Source: an uncultured Clostridium sp. (GTDB lineage: Bacteria > Bacillota > Clostridia > Lachnospirales > Lachnospiraceae). Taken from it: a stretch of DNA of 60,860 nucleotides. Of this stretch, positions 24,137 through 33,596 are shown one piece after another. Below the pieces are notes generated by a model. The model was not told the DNA's origin and made no database searches. It saw only the letters and a list, made by a program, of their open reading frames with translations. The stretch lies in contig CANRZB010000015.1 in the NCBI GenBank assembly GCA_947644195.1, forward strand, positions 1 through 60,860. The letters are read 5' to 3'. Position 1 is the first letter of the stretch; each line of letters opens with the position of its first letter. Made by a program: the position numbers and the translations under genes.

Positions 24137-25456
24137 ATGAAATCTTTGTTGGCGAATATTTTAATGACGGTTGATTTGATGAGCTGCCGCTTGATTAAGA
24201 CCTTTGTTACGGTGCTGTTATATATTGTGGGTTTTGTCTTGGCGGGAATGACGCTGCTCTGTGTGAATATCTCCCAATATGATCGGATTGAGTATGGGAA
24301 ACGGTGTGAGATTACCAGAACGGGTTGTATGTTTAATTTAGATATGCCCGACGAAAATGGAGAGGAACTCATCTTGGATACATCCGGGATCACGGACTTT
24401 GAGGAAAAAGTTGACCTGGCGTTACGGCAGCAGCCCTACCAGCGTTTCTACAATCAACTGAAACAAAGCGGGTTGGTGGAAAAATGTGCACAGTATACTG
24501 CTTTGGCAAACTCAGATGTAGACCAGGACATTGTGAAAGTCCAGGAGAAAAACCAGGCACAGGAATATTTGGGAAGCGGAGATGTGGAGTATATCAATGT
24601 ACAGAAGGATCTGTTTGACCTCTATGATATCAAGGTGGAAGCCAAGGTAGATCCGAAGGACTGGTGCGAAGACGGCATTATTCTGGGCAGTCAGTTTAAG
24701 GAAAAGTATCATGATGCTGAGGAAATTTATTTTAAGGGAAAGCAGTGTAAACTGCTGGGGTTCCTGGAACAGGGGCAGAAGCTTTCCTTCGAGGATATTG
24801 CTCACGAAGGAGATATGACACTGACGAGTTTGTATAACCTGGACTATGCGTTTATGCGTTTATTTCCTGAAGACGCATATCAGGGTACAGAGATTCATTT
24901 CCGACTGGCAGAGGGGGTGACCCGAGAGGAATTTCGGGAGAAAGCAGCCGAAATGGCAAAAGCGGAGCGCGCCACGATTGAGTCGATGTATTTTATTGAT
25001 GAGCACCTGGACAGGCTGGAGAAAAGCAATAGGGAGATCCTTGGCCATATCAAAGATTATGGTATCGCTTTATTAGTGGGGGTTGCCGTTGTCTGCATTT
25101 TGGTAAAAATATATTCCATCCTGGGGAAAAAGAGATTATACGGAATTTTCTATTCCTCCGGGTTATCAACGAGCCAGATTAACTCCTTGTTTGTGATTGA
25201 GAATATGATTCTCCTGTTTTTTTCCTTACTGGTGGCGTTTCTATGCCTGTACCAGGGACTAAACTATTTTTGTTCGGTGATTGGAACTCAACAGTCGTAT
25301 CTGGTCATTGATGTAGTCAGAAGTGTTCTGATTTCCAAAGTATTTGTACAGGAGTTTCTGCTTTGCTGTGCTATGATTATCGTGACGTCTGGAATACCGA
25401 TATTGCTCTTTTCCAGGCTTTCGCCTCTTTCCATGATGAGAGATTTTTATGAATAG
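24137..25456 (+). CDS. MacB-topology ABC transporter permease (second paralogue)
   Basis: A 439-residue paralogue of the preceding permease with the same 1 + 3 helix topology and outer domain (DLFDLYDIKVEAKVDPKDWC, QCKLLGFLEQGQKLSFEDIA, FMRLFPEDAYQGTEIHFRLA). It has a small insertion near residue 65 relative to its neighbour (MPDENGEELILDTSG). The two probably form a heterodimer served by the one ATPase downstream. Start at 24137 after GAGAGG. The final 42 codons are identical at DNA level to those of the first permease. Confidence 0.8.
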   Translation: MKSLLANILMTVDLMSCRLIKTFVTVLLYIVGFVLAGMTLLCVNISQYDRIEYGKRCEITRTGCMFNLDMPDENGEELILDTSGITDFEEKVDLALRQQPYQRFYNQLKQSGLVEKCAQYTALANSDVDQDIVKVQEKNQAQEYLGSGDVEYINVQKDLFDLYDIKVEAKVDPKDWCEDGIILGSQFKEKYHDAEEIYFKGKQCKLLGFLEQGQKLSFEDIAHEGDMTLTSLYNLDYAFMRLFPEDAYQGTEIHFRLAEGVTREEFREKAAEMAKAERATIESMYFIDEHLDRLEKSNREILGHIKDYGIALLVGVAVVCILVKIYSILGKKRLYGIFYSSGLSTSQINSLFVIENMILLFFSLLVAFLCLYQGLNYFCSVIGTQQSYLVIDVVRSVLISKVFVQEFLLCCAMIIVTSGIPILLFSRLSPLSMMRDFYE

Positions 25457-25484
25457 CCCTGAATATTGTAATAGAGGACAGGTT
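25332..25484 (+). repeat. Direct repeat copy 2: 128-bp identical tract
   Basis: Second copy of the tract described at 23965-24116; 25332-25459 is identical, then 25461-25484 matches after one substitution. Confidence 0.9.
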
Positions 25485-25554
25485 GTGGATGGCAGAAAGT
25501 GAAATGAGGGAACAGAACGAAGAAGTATTTGTTTGCCAAATAGAAAGGATGACT

Positions 25555-26202
25555 ATGATTAAATTAACAAACCTTACAAAAGAATATAAAAAACCCCATA
25601 AAATTATATTGAATGAGGTTTCTCTGACGATTGATGACAATGAATTAGTGGCAATCATGGGAAAATCCGGGGCGGGAAAATCCACGCTGCTTAATATTCT
25701 GGGCTGTATCGACGATGCCAGTGGCGGAGAGTACCAATACGATGATACGCTGGTATCCGGTCTGACAAAAAAAGAAACGCATTTATTTCGGAAACAGCAT
25801 TTTAGCTATGTGTTTCAAAATTTCGAATTGATCCCGCAGTATACCGTGTATGAGAATGTGGAGCTTCCTCTGTTAGCTAGGGGGATCAGCAATAAAAAAG
25901 AAAAAATATTAAAAGCACTGGATGCTGTTGGAATCCTGGAGCATAAGCGGAAAAAAATTAATAAATTATCGGGTGGCGAGCAGCAGAGGTGTGCGATTGC
26001 GAGAGCGATTGTTGCAGAAACGGATGTGATTCTTGCCGATGAACCAACGGGTGCCCTGGATGAACAGACATCCGCTGAGATTATGGATCTGTTAAAGGAA
26101 CTACATAAAAAGGGCAAAACGATTATCATAGTAACCCATGATAAGGACATTGCAGATCAATGTGAGCGATGCATCACCATCAAAGACGGAAAGATCCTGT
26201 AA
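25555..26202 (+). CDS. ABC transporter ATP-binding protein (MacB/LolD type)
   Basis: A 215-residue ATPase: Walker A GKSGAGKST (about 37-45), Q-loop FQNFELIPQYTVYENVELPL, signature LSGGEQQRC, Walker B VILADEPTGALDE and H-loop IIVTHDKDIA. The P-T-x-x-x-N-V-x-L-P-L and ADEPTGALD wording is that of the MacB/LolD/BceA branch, which drives force-transmitting permeases; in lactococcin 972-like clusters a similar ATPase sits beside the bacteriocin gene. Start at 25555 after AAAGGA. It is encoded right after the two paralogous permeases and before a third. Confidence 0.9.
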   Translation: MIKLTNLTKEYKKPHKIILNEVSLTIDDNELVAIMGKSGAGKSTLLNILGCIDDASGGEYQYDDTLVSGLTKKETHLFRKQHFSYVFQNFELIPQYTVYENVELPLLARGISNKKEKILKALDAVGILEHKRKKINKLSGGEQQRCAIARAIVAETDVILADEPTGALDEQTSAEIMDLLKELHKKGKTIIIVTHDKDIADQCERCITIKDGKIL

Positions 26203-26317
26203 AGAGTCCGTTCCCTGGTGCGACGAATATGAAATTTCTTTCTGTTGCACCCGAAATATCCCCGAACAGGGGAGTGGAGATTGGACTTAATCATAGAAAG
26301 GAATAGCGGAGTAAAAG

Positions 26318-27151
26318 ATGAAAAAAGACTGGAAAGCACATCCTGTATCGAATGGAATTACATTTGCAGGTATCTTGTTATCGTTGTTTATGATTTCATA
26401 TTGTATGCTTTTTGGAGAACGGTATCGTTCCTTTGATGAAAAACAGAAGGAAGCATACCGCCTGAACGTAAATATTCAAACGGTGGAACAGGATCTCACG
26501 GAGGATCAGGCAATTAACATACTACAGGGATTTGGAGGACTGGTAAGGGATCATTCGCTGACCTATGCCGTCATTGAGGATTTGGAGGAGCAAAAAATAT
26601 TGACGTTCCATGACAGGGGACCGGGCATGGATCAGATCACGCAGAAGGACGTCAAACATGTCTGCACATTGATTAATACAGGTGCGCTGTGTTTTGTGAT
26701 GCATGATAATAAGCCGCTGCAGGACGTGTATCGGGAATTAACAGAACTTTGCAGCCAGCAGGGGATGGAAATTTTTATCAATGACCATAAGGAGCGGAAC
26801 GAAAGAAAAACAGTCGTTGTCGAGAAGATGCTCTATGTCTCCATTCGAGCTGCTTCCATCATTTTTTCCACCTTATTTCTATTGTTTTCTATTTATTTGT
26901 GGTTTGATCTTCGGAAGCACGAGTGGTTTATCCGAAACATTTGCGGACAGTCGGTCAAAGAATTGCTCCTGGAATCCGTCAAAATTTTTTTGATATTTAT
27001 TGGGCTTGCTTACCTGGTAGCGGTGTTATCCCTGTCCATAGCCAAACCGACCTCGGCGTTCCATATCATGCAGTATGGATTCCTTGGAGTAGCAGAAGCG
27101 GTTGTTTGTGTGGGGGTACTCAGTATCAAATACTCAAATGTGAAACGGTAA
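26318..27151 (+). CDS. Third small MacB-like permease or accessory membrane protein
   Basis: 277 residues with one N-terminal helix (about 12-32), an outer domain of about 130 residues and three C-terminal helices (about 176-200, 215-240 and 245-268). The topology matches a shortened MacB permease, but I see no sequence identity with the two larger ones. Outer-domain sequence includes LTEDQAINILQGFGG and YAVIEDLEEQKILTFHDRGP. It lies 115 bases after the ATPase and is the last gene of the cluster; the trp promoter follows. Possible role: immunity or an alternative permease half. Confidence 0.65.
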   Translation: MKKDWKAHPVSNGITFAGILLSLFMISYCMLFGERYRSFDEKQKEAYRLNVNIQTVEQDLTEDQAINILQGFGGLVRDHSLTYAVIEDLEEQKILTFHDRGPGMDQITQKDVKHVCTLINTGALCFVMHDNKPLQDVYRELTELCSQQGMEIFINDHKERNERKTVVVEKMLYVSIRAASIIFSTLFLLFSIYLWFDLRKHEWFIRNICGQSVKELLLESVKIFLIFIGLAYLVAVLSLSIAKPTSAFHIMQYGFLGVAEAVVCVGVLSIKYSNVKR

Positions 27152-27242
27152 ATAACCTCGAAGGAGAGCATGGTTCAGGGATCTGTCAAATGGGAGCATG
27201 CTGGAAAATAAAATGATTTGTAAAAAAATCACAATGCCAGGG

Positions 27243-27270
27243 TTGACATTTAACGGGAATGGCGTATAAT
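27243..27270 (+). promoter_or_regulatory. Promoter of the trp operon
   Basis: TTGACA (27243-27248), a 16-bp spacer and TATAAT (27265-27270). Transcription would start near 27277 and run through a T-box leader of about 295 bases before trpE. Confidence 0.88.
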
Positions 27271-27277
27271 AAAATAC

Positions 27278-27571
27278 ATTCAATTGAATATCAAACAAAC
27301 CGATGAGGCGGAGATAACGGTAAAATATGCGCTTCCAGAGAGTGGGGGATGGTGAGAACCCCATAGAGATGCAGTTTATCAAATGGACCGCTGAGGGCAT
27401 GGTCAAAGGATGTGGATCCGAGTATTCCATGACGTGGGGGCATACGTCAGTTGCCGGGAATATTATTGTATTTCGCTAAGAGTGTGGTTTTCCATGAAAC
27501 AAGGTGGCACCGCGGTAAATTATAATTCACCGTCCTTGGATTAATATTTTATATTAATCCAAGGATTTTTT
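27278..27571 (+). promoter_or_regulatory. Tryptophan-specific T-box riboswitch leader
   Basis: Stem I features are visible (AGAGAGTGGGGGATGGTGAG, then AACCCC). The specifier codon TGG is at 27384-27386 within ATCAAATGGACC, which pairs with the tRNA-Trp anticodon. The hallmark T-box sequence AAGGTGGCACCGCGG lies at 27501-27515 and binds the uncharged tRNA acceptor end. Uncharged tRNA-Trp would stabilise the antiterminator and allow transcription of trpEGDCFBA. The Trp specifier agrees with the genes downstream. Confidence 0.95.
27533..27571 (+). terminator. T-box terminator hairpin
   Basis: TCCTTGGATTAATAT (27533-27547) pairs perfectly with ATATTAATCCAAGGA (27551-27565), followed by six T. 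Part of the left arm would otherwise pair in the antiterminator. Confidence 0.92.
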
Positions 27572-27640
27572 AATGGAAAAAGTAATGTGTATCTATTGAG
27601 AACACTCCTCCGGCGAAGCAACAGAAAAGGAGGCAGTCAG

Positions 27641-29107
27641 ATGATAACATTAGAGGAAGCAAAGAAGTTGGCACAGGGTTATCAGGTTGTGCCAATCAGT
27701 ATGGAAATTTTGTCGGACAGCAAGACGCCGATAGAAGTGCTGCGGATCCTGAAAGGGGCCAGCAGACATTGCTATATGCTGGAAAGCGTAGAGAATCAGG
27801 AAAAGTGGGGACGTTATACCTTTCTGGGTTACGATCCCCGTATGGAAGTTACCTGTACCAATGGTAATATGACGATCCGTAATGGATCGGTGGAGGAACA
27901 GCAGGTAACGCATCCCCGGAAACGGATCCAGGAGATTTTATCCGATTACTCCAGTCCAAAAGTACCGGGACTGCCGAGCTTTACCGGGGGATTTGTAGGT
28001 TATTTTTCTTATGATTATTTGAAATATAGTGAACCGGGACTGGATCTGGATGCGGATGACCAGGAAGGGTTCAAAGATGTCGATTTGATGTTGTTTGACC
28101 GGGTCATCGCCTTTGATAATTTGAGACAGAAGATCATTGTTATTGCCAATGCCCGTGTTGCGCAGCTGGAAGAGGAGTACCAGCGATGTATCCGGGAAAT
28201 TCAGGAGATACTTGATCTGATTCGGTACGGAAAGCCAGCCGAAATCGAACCGGGGTGCATTACTTCAGAATTTCGGGCACTGTTTTCGGAATCGGAATAT
28301 TGTGCCATGGTAGAGAAGGCAAAACGGTATATCCGGGAAGGAGATATCTTTCAGGTAGTCCTGTCTAATCGCCTGGAGGCGGACTATCAGGGCAGCCTGC
28401 TCAATGCGTACCGTATGCTGCGCACGATCAATCCATCCCCCTATATGTTTTATTTCAGCAGTGATGACATGGAAGTAGCTGGGGCATCCCCGGAAACGCT
28501 GGTCAAACTGGAAGATGGTATTCTGCATACCTTTCCTCTGGCTGGCACGAAACCGAGGGGACAGACCGAGGCGGAAGACCGGGAGTTTGGCAATGCCCTG
28601 CTGCATGATGAAAAGGAGTGTGCCGAACATAATATGCTGGTTGACCTGGGACGGAACGATCTGGGGAAGATCAGTCAGTTCGGCAGTGTAGAGGTTGAAA
28701 AATACATGGAAATTCAGCGATTTTCCCATGTGATGCATATCGGTTCTACGGTTCGTGGCAGGATCCGGGAAGATCAATGCAGTTTGGATGCGGTAGATGC
28801 CGTCCTTCCAGCGGGAACTCTGTCAGGAGCGCCGAAAATCCGTGCTATGGAGATTATCAATGAATTAGAGAATAACAAAAGAGGCATCTATGGAGGTGCG
28901 ATCGGCTATCTCGATTTTACCGGAAATCTGGATACCTGCATTGCGATTCGGACGGTATTCAAGAAAAACGGAAAAATTTTTATCCGGTCGGGAGCAGGTA
29001 TTGTAGCGGACAGTGAGCCGGCCAGGGAATACTGTGAGTGCATTAATAAGGCGAAAGCTGTAATGTATGCGGTACAGAGTGCACAGGATCTGGAAAGGGG
29101 GAGGTAA
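27641..29107 (+). CDS. trpE: Anthranilate synthase component I
   Basis: A 488-residue enzyme that converts chorismate to anthranilate using ammonia from TrpG; first committed step of tryptophan synthesis in the cytosol. The feedback-binding element appears as MLESVENQEKWGRYTFLGYD. The chorismate-binding domain has GDIFQVVLSNRL, SPETLVKLEDG, AGTKPRGQTEAED, DEKECAEHNMLVDLGRNDLG and GTLSGAPKIRAMEI. Full length. Start at 27641, nine bases after AAGGAGG. First gene of the T-box controlled trp operon, two bases from trpG. Confidence 0.97.
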   Translation: MITLEEAKKLAQGYQVVPISMEILSDSKTPIEVLRILKGASRHCYMLESVENQEKWGRYTFLGYDPRMEVTCTNGNMTIRNGSVEEQQVTHPRKRIQEILSDYSSPKVPGLPSFTGGFVGYFSYDYLKYSEPGLDLDADDQEGFKDVDLMLFDRVIAFDNLRQKIIVIANARVAQLEEEYQRCIREIQEILDLIRYGKPAEIEPGCITSEFRALFSESEYCAMVEKAKRYIREGDIFQVVLSNRLEADYQGSLLNAYRMLRTINPSPYMFYFSSDDMEVAGASPETLVKLEDGILHTFPLAGTKPRGQTEAEDREFGNALLHDEKECAEHNMLVDLGRNDLGKISQFGSVEVEKYMEIQRFSHVMHIGSTVRGRIREDQCSLDAVDAVLPAGTLSGAPKIRAMEIINELENNKRGIYGGAIGYLDFTGNLDTCIAIRTVFKKNGKIFIRSGAGIVADSEPAREYCECINKAKAVMYAVQSAQDLERGR

Positions 29108-29109
29108 GT

Positions 29110-29694
29110 ATGGTATTACTGATAGATAATTATGACAGCTTTTCCTATAATCTGGTGCAGTTGGCAGGTACGATTCAACCGGATATCCGAGTGATCCGCA
29201 ATGATGAATTGTCCTTGTCAGAGATTGAGGCGCTCGCGCCGACGCATATCATAATTTCGCCAGGACCGGGCAGACCGGATGATACGGGAGTTTGTCAAGA
29301 TCTCATACGGCAGATGGGTAGGTATACACCGATTTTGGGTGTGTGTCTGGGACATCAGGCCATCTGCGAGGTTTATGGGGCGACGGTAACATATGCCAAA
29401 CAGTTGATGCATGGAAAGATGTCAGTGATACGGTTGCTGAACAGTCCTTTATTCCGAGGGTTGGAGGATACAGCCGAGGTTGCCAGATATCATTCCCTGA
29501 TCGCATTGCGGGAAACCATTCCATCCTGCCTGCAGATTACAGCAGAGACAGAGGAGGGAGAAGTGATGGCGGTACAGCATGTTGAATATCCCGTCTATGG
29601 GGTGCAGTTTCATCCGGAATCCATATTGACGCCGGCTGGGGCTGCCATGTTGCAGAATTTTTTACAACTTAGTAAGGAGGGTTATCATGATTAA
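29110..29694 (+). CDS. trpG: Anthranilate synthase component II (glutamine amidotransferase)
   Basis: A 194-residue class I glutaminase subunit that supplies ammonia to TrpE. The catalytic triad is visible: nucleophile Cys79 in [11 protein letters not shown], and His/Glu in YGVQFHPES. The oxyanion segment is [11 protein letters not shown]. Two bases after trpE, and overlapping trpD by eight bases, so translation of the three is coupled. In some species TrpG also serves folate synthesis (PabA); no pab gene lies near. Confidence 0.96.
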   Translation: MVLLIDNYDSFSYNLVQLAGTIQPDIRVIRNDELSLSEIEALAPTHIIISPGPGRPDDTGVCQDLIRQMGRYTPILGVCLGHQAICEVYGATVTYAKQLMHGKMSVIRLLNSPLFRGLEDTAEVARYHSLIALRETIPSCLQITAETEEGEVMAVQHVEYPVYGVQFHPESILTPAGAAMLQNFLQLSKEGYHD

Positions 29695-30694
29695 AGAAGC
29701 GATAAATAGATTAGTAGCGGGTAAAGATTTAAGCCAGGAAATGATGGAGCAGGTCATGACAGAAATGATGGAGGGAGATGCGGCAGATTCCCAAAAGGCT
29801 GCATTTTTGACCGCGTTGGCTGCAAAAGGGGAAACCATTGAGGAAATTACATCTGCTGCCCGGGTCATGCGTAGTCATTGCGCACCGTTCCACAACGCAA
29901 ATGAAGTATTGGAGATTGTGGGAACGGGTGGTGATGGTGCTAATACGTTTAATATTTCGACGTGCTCCTTTCTGGTTACTGCCGCTGCAGGTTACCGGGT
30001 GGCAAAGCATGGCAACCGTGCCGCTTCCAGTCAGTGTGGTACAGCGGATTGTCTGGAGGCATTGGGTGTCAAGATTGACGCAGATACGGCGGTCAGTGAA
30101 AAAATGTTGGAAGAAGAGAATATGTGTTTCCTGTTTGCTCAGAAATACCATCCAGCAATGCGGTTCGTGGGAGGGGTGCGAAAAGAAATTGGCATCCGTA
30201 CCTTATTTAATATTTTGGGCCCGATTGCGAATCCAGCTGGAATCTCACAGATTTTATTGGGGGTATACGATGAATCCCTGGTAGAGCCCTTGGCACATGT
30301 GATGAGCAATCTGGGAGTCAAGCGTGCCATGGTGGTTTATGGAACGGACCGGATGGATGAGATTTCGATGAGTGCACCGACGAAAGTGTGCGAGGTAAAT
30401 CACGGAACCTTTCAAACTTATGAGATGACGCCGGAGGAGTATGGCTTCAAGACCTGTGAAAAGCAAGAACTGATCGGAGGGAAACCGACGGATAATGCGA
30501 AAATTCTCCGGAGAGTTCTACGTGGTATCGAAGGCCCTATGCTGGATGCAGTGCTCTTCAATGCAGGTGCCGCCATTCATGTGGCAGATGGGCGCCTCAG
30601 TATTCGGGAAGGGATTGAAAAGGCTCGTCAGGTTATACGGAGCGGCGCTGCCACAGCGCAATTGGAAAAAATGATCGCATGTACGAATGGATAA
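29687..30694 (+). CDS. trpD: Anthranilate phosphoribosyltransferase
   Basis: A 335-residue enzyme that joins anthranilate to PRPP to give phosphoribosyl-anthranilate. Conserved motifs: [17 protein letters not shown] (PRPP loop), [40 protein letters not shown] and LGPIANPA. Standard length, separate from TrpG (no fusion). It starts inside the last codons of trpG with a GGAGG site in the trpG coding sequence. About 100 bases separate it from trpC; I see no gene or terminator in that gap. Confidence 0.96.
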   Translation: MIKEAINRLVAGKDLSQEMMEQVMTEMMEGDAADSQKAAFLTALAAKGETIEEITSAARVMRSHCAPFHNANEVLEIVGTGGDGANTFNISTCSFLVTAAAGYRVAKHGNRAASSQCGTADCLEALGVKIDADTAVSEKMLEEENMCFLFAQKYHPAMRFVGGVRKEIGIRTLFNILGPIANPAGISQILLGVYDESLVEPLAHVMSNLGVKRAMVVYGTDRMDEISMSAPTKVCEVNHGTFQTYEMTPEEYGFKTCEKQELIGGKPTDNAKILRRVLRGIEGPMLDAVLFNAGAAIHVADGRLSIREGIEKARQVIRSGAATAQLEKMIACTNG

Positions 30695-30793
30695 GAGGGC
30701 CTGAGGCAGAATGTTTTCCAAGGAAAAGCAGTAGTTTCATGGACTGCACCTGAGGAAAGAGGGAAAAGGCATGGATAGTAAGGAGGATCCTGG

Positions 30794-31618
30794 ATGAATT
30801 TATTAGAAGAAATTGCAGCAAAAACAGTGGAACGTGTGGCGGAGGCAAAGAAGGCAGTACCATTGGAGGAGATGCAGAAAAGAGCATGGGATATGGTGCG
30901 GGAGGAACAAGACGCGGGTCATCCTGTGCCATCGCCAGAGGAAGCCGCCTTTTTCCGGGCAGTTTATGAGGGGGATTTGTCTTTCATCTGTGAGGTCAAG
31001 AAAGCTTCTCCTTCAAAAGGGTTGATCGCACCGGATTTCCCCTATCTTTCCATTGCACAGGAATATGAGCGTGCGGGAGCGTCTGCGATTTCTGTCCTGA
31101 CGGAACCGTATTGGTTTCAGGGAGAGAATCGGTATCTGCAAGAGATCCGTCAAAAGGTATCCGTGCCGATCCTGCGAAAAGATTTTACTGTGGATGAATA
31201 CATGATTTATGAGGCCAAGGTGATCGGGGCAGACGCCGTACTTTTGATTTGTGCCATCCTGAATGAAGAACAGCTTACCGCATACCGTGAGATAGCAGAA
31301 TCTCTAGGAATGACTGCATTGGTGGAGGCTCATGACCAGGAAGAGGTTGACCGGGCAGCAGCGTCCGGCGCTCATCTGATCGGGGTAAATAATCGTGACC
31401 TTCGGACGTTTACCGTTGATATCCATAACAGTATCCGGTATCGTCAGTCCGTAGATCCCCGAATTGGTTTTGTCTCAGAAAGCGGAATCCGCACGGCGGA
31501 AGACATTGCAGAGCTCGCAGAAAACCATGTGAACGGGGTGTTGATCGGGGAGACTTTGATGAGGGCACCGGACCGTGAGGCAGCGTTGCGGGAACTGATG
31601 AGGGGAACCGGATTGTAA
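30794..31618 (+). CDS. trpC: Indole-3-glycerol phosphate synthase
   Basis: A 274-residue TIM-barrel enzyme that decarboxylates and closes the ring of carboxyphenylamino-deoxyribulose phosphate. Motifs: FICEVKKASPSKGLIAPDF (catalytic Lys), ISVLTEPYWFQG, PILRKDFTVDEYMIYEAKVI, LIGVNNRDLRTF and FVSESGIRTAEDI. AAGGAGG precedes the start. Separate from trpF, unlike the fused enterobacterial enzyme. Confidence 0.96.
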   Translation: MNLLEEIAAKTVERVAEAKKAVPLEEMQKRAWDMVREEQDAGHPVPSPEEAAFFRAVYEGDLSFICEVKKASPSKGLIAPDFPYLSIAQEYERAGASAISVLTEPYWFQGENRYLQEIRQKVSVPILRKDFTVDEYMIYEAKVIGADAVLLICAILNEEQLTAYREIAESLGMTALVEAHDQEEVDRAAASGAHLIGVNNRDLRTFTVDIHNSIRYRQSVDPRIGFVSESGIRTAEDIAELAENHVNGVLIGETLMRAPDREAALRELMRGTGL

Positions 31619-31681
31619 CATGTGGTTATGGTAAAAAACGGTTTGCCAGATATCAACGAGACAAGACACTAGGAGAGATCT

Positions 31682-32323
31682 ATGGCAGAGAAAACAAAAA
31701 TTAAGATCTGTGGCCTTCGTCGGCAACAGGATGTAGATTATGTCAACCGCTGGAAGCCTGATTTTATAGGTTTTATTTTAGCAGAAGGATTTCGAAGACA
31801 AATTACGCCGGAACAGGCTGCAAAACTTGCTGACAGGCTGAATCCCCAGATTCAGCGGGTGGGTGTGTTTGTCAACCAGCCGGCAGAGTGGGTGGCGGGT
31901 CTTTTGGCGGTGGGGATTCTGGACTGGGCACAGCTCCATGGAGAAGAGGATGCAGAATATATTCATTCCCTGCGGGAGAACTGCCGCGACAAGGGATGTG
32001 AGGCCCGTATCATTCAGGCAGTTCGGGTCCATTCTGCAGAAAATATCATACAGGCGAAAGATTCTCCCGCAGATCTGTTATTGCTGGATGCCTGGTCTGC
32101 CAAAAGTGTGGGGGGCAGCGGAGAAACTTTTGACTGGTCTTTGATTCAGAATCTGCGTCGCCCGTTCCTGCTGGCTGGCGGTCTGGGAGCGGACAATGCA
32201 GCGGAGGCAATACGGTGTGTTCATCCCTATGGTGTCGATGCCAGCAGCAGCCTGGAGACAGAGGGGAATAAAGATCCTGTCAAAATCCAAAGATTTGTGG
32301 AAGTGGTAAGGGGAGGCGGATAG
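31682..32323 (+). CDS. trpF: Phosphoribosylanthranilate isomerase
   Basis: A 213-residue TIM-barrel isomerase producing carboxyphenylamino-deoxyribulose phosphate. Catalytic Cys lies in [17 protein letters not shown]; the C-terminal phosphate sites read [19 protein letters not shown] and [16 protein letters not shown] with [12 protein letters not shown]. Some Lachnospiraceae homologues share this slightly longer form. It follows trpC by 63 bases; start after TAGGAGAG. Confidence 0.95.
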   Translation: MAEKTKIKICGLRRQQDVDYVNRWKPDFIGFILAEGFRRQITPEQAAKLADRLNPQIQRVGVFVNQPAEWVAGLLAVGILDWAQLHGEEDAEYIHSLRENCRDKGCEARIIQAVRVHSAENIIQAKDSPADLLLLDAWSAKSVGGSGETFDWSLIQNLRRPFLLAGGLGADNAAEAIRCVHPYGVDASSSLETEGNKDPVKIQRFVEVVRGGG

Positions 32324-32411
32324 CAAATTAGTGCCGCCGGTCATGACAGTATCAAAGCATCCTGACCGAGCAGGATATTCATATAAGTTCAAAAAACAGG
32401 AGGTTACGATA

Positions 32412-33596
32412 ATGAGTAATGGAAGATTTGGGAAACATGGTGGACAGTATATTCCTGAAACATTAATGAATGAAATCCATCGTCTGGAAACGGAATATGA
32501 GCGGTATCGGTCTGATCTTGAATTTCAGTCGGAATTAAATACGCTGCTGCGGGAATATGCGGGAAGACCGTCCCTGCTGTACTTTGCAGAAAAGATGACT
32601 AGGGATTTAGGCGGTGCTAGAATTTATTTCAAGAGAGAAGATCTGAATCATACCGGTTCCCACAAAATCAATAATGTTTTGGGGCAGGCTTTGTTGGCAA
32701 AAAAAATGGGCAAGACAAGGATAATTGCCGAGACTGGTGCAGGACAGCACGGTGTTGCAACGGCGACGGCTGCTGCACTGTTGGATCTGGAATGTGAGAT
32801 CTATATGGGAAAAGAGGATACCGTGCGTCAGGCGTTGAATGTGTACCGTATGGAATTGCTGGGCGCCAAGGTACATCCTGTGGAAACGGGCACGATGACA
32901 TTGAAAGATGCCGTGAATGAATGTATGCGGGAATGGGTCAGCCGGGTAGATGATACATTGTATGTACTGGGATCGGTGATGGGGCCACATCCCTTTCCTA
33001 CTATCGTCAGAGACTTTCAAAGCGTGATTAGCAGAGAGGCAAAAGCGCAGATCCTGGAAAAAGAGGGGAAGCTGCCGGATGTCGTTATGGCATGTGTCGG
33101 CGGCGGAAGCAATTCCATGGGAATGTTTTATGAATTCATAGAGGATAAAGAGGTTCGTCTGATTGGATGTGAAGCGGCAGGTCTTGGTGTAGATACAGAC
33201 CGTACTGCAGCAACGATGGCAACCGGGACAGAGGGGATTTTTCATGGGATGAAATCTTATTTCTGTCAGGATGAGTATGGGCAGATAGCACCCGTATACT
33301 CCATATCGGCGGGGTTGGATTATCCGGGAGTGGGACCGGAGCACGCTTATCTCAAAGACATTGGCAGGGCGGAATATGTTCCGGTCACTGACGAGGAAGC
33401 GGTGCAGGCATTCGAATATATTGCCAGGCAGGAAGGAATTATAGCAGCAATTGAGAGTTCCCATGCTGTGGCGCATCTCATGAAAATTGCGCCGGAGATG
33501 GATCCAGACCAGGTTATTATCTGTTGTCTGTCGGGACGCGGTGACAAAGACGTGGCAGCGATTGCCAGATATAGGGGGATTGATCTACATGAATAG
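32412..33596 (+). CDS. trpB: Tryptophan synthase beta chain
   Basis: A 394-residue PLP enzyme that condenses indole with serine. Pyridoxal phosphate Lys85 is in HTGSHKINN. Other motifs: [53 protein letters not shown] (phosphate-binding Gly-rich loop) and [14 protein letters not shown]. It is the TrpB1 type, working with TrpA. Start at 32412, following AGGAGGT. The last eight bases overlap trpA. Confidence 0.97.
   Translation: MSNGRFGKHGGQYIPETLMNEIHRLETEYERYRSDLEFQSELNTLLREYAGRPSLLYFAEKMTRDLGGARIYFKREDLNHTGSHKINNVLGQALLAKKMGKTRIIAETGAGQHGVATATAAALLDLECEIYMGKEDTVRQALNVYRMELLGAKVHPVETGTMTLKDAVNECMREWVSRVDDTLYVLGSVMGPHPFPTIVRDFQSVISREAKAQILEKEGKLPDVVMACVGGGSNSMGMFYEFIEDKEVRLIGCEAAGLGVDTDRTAATMATGTEGIFHGMKSYFCQDEYGQIAPVYSISAGLDYPGVGPEHAYLKDIGRAEYVPVTDEEAVQAFEYIARQEGIIAAIESSHAVAHLMKIAPEMDPDQVIICCLSGRGDKDVAAIARYRGIDLHE

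Noticed and set aside
32607-33476. 289-codon minus-strand frame inside trpB
   Set aside because: trpB is fully conserved on the plus strand, and the frame is Cys/His-rich without domains, typical of antisense shadows.
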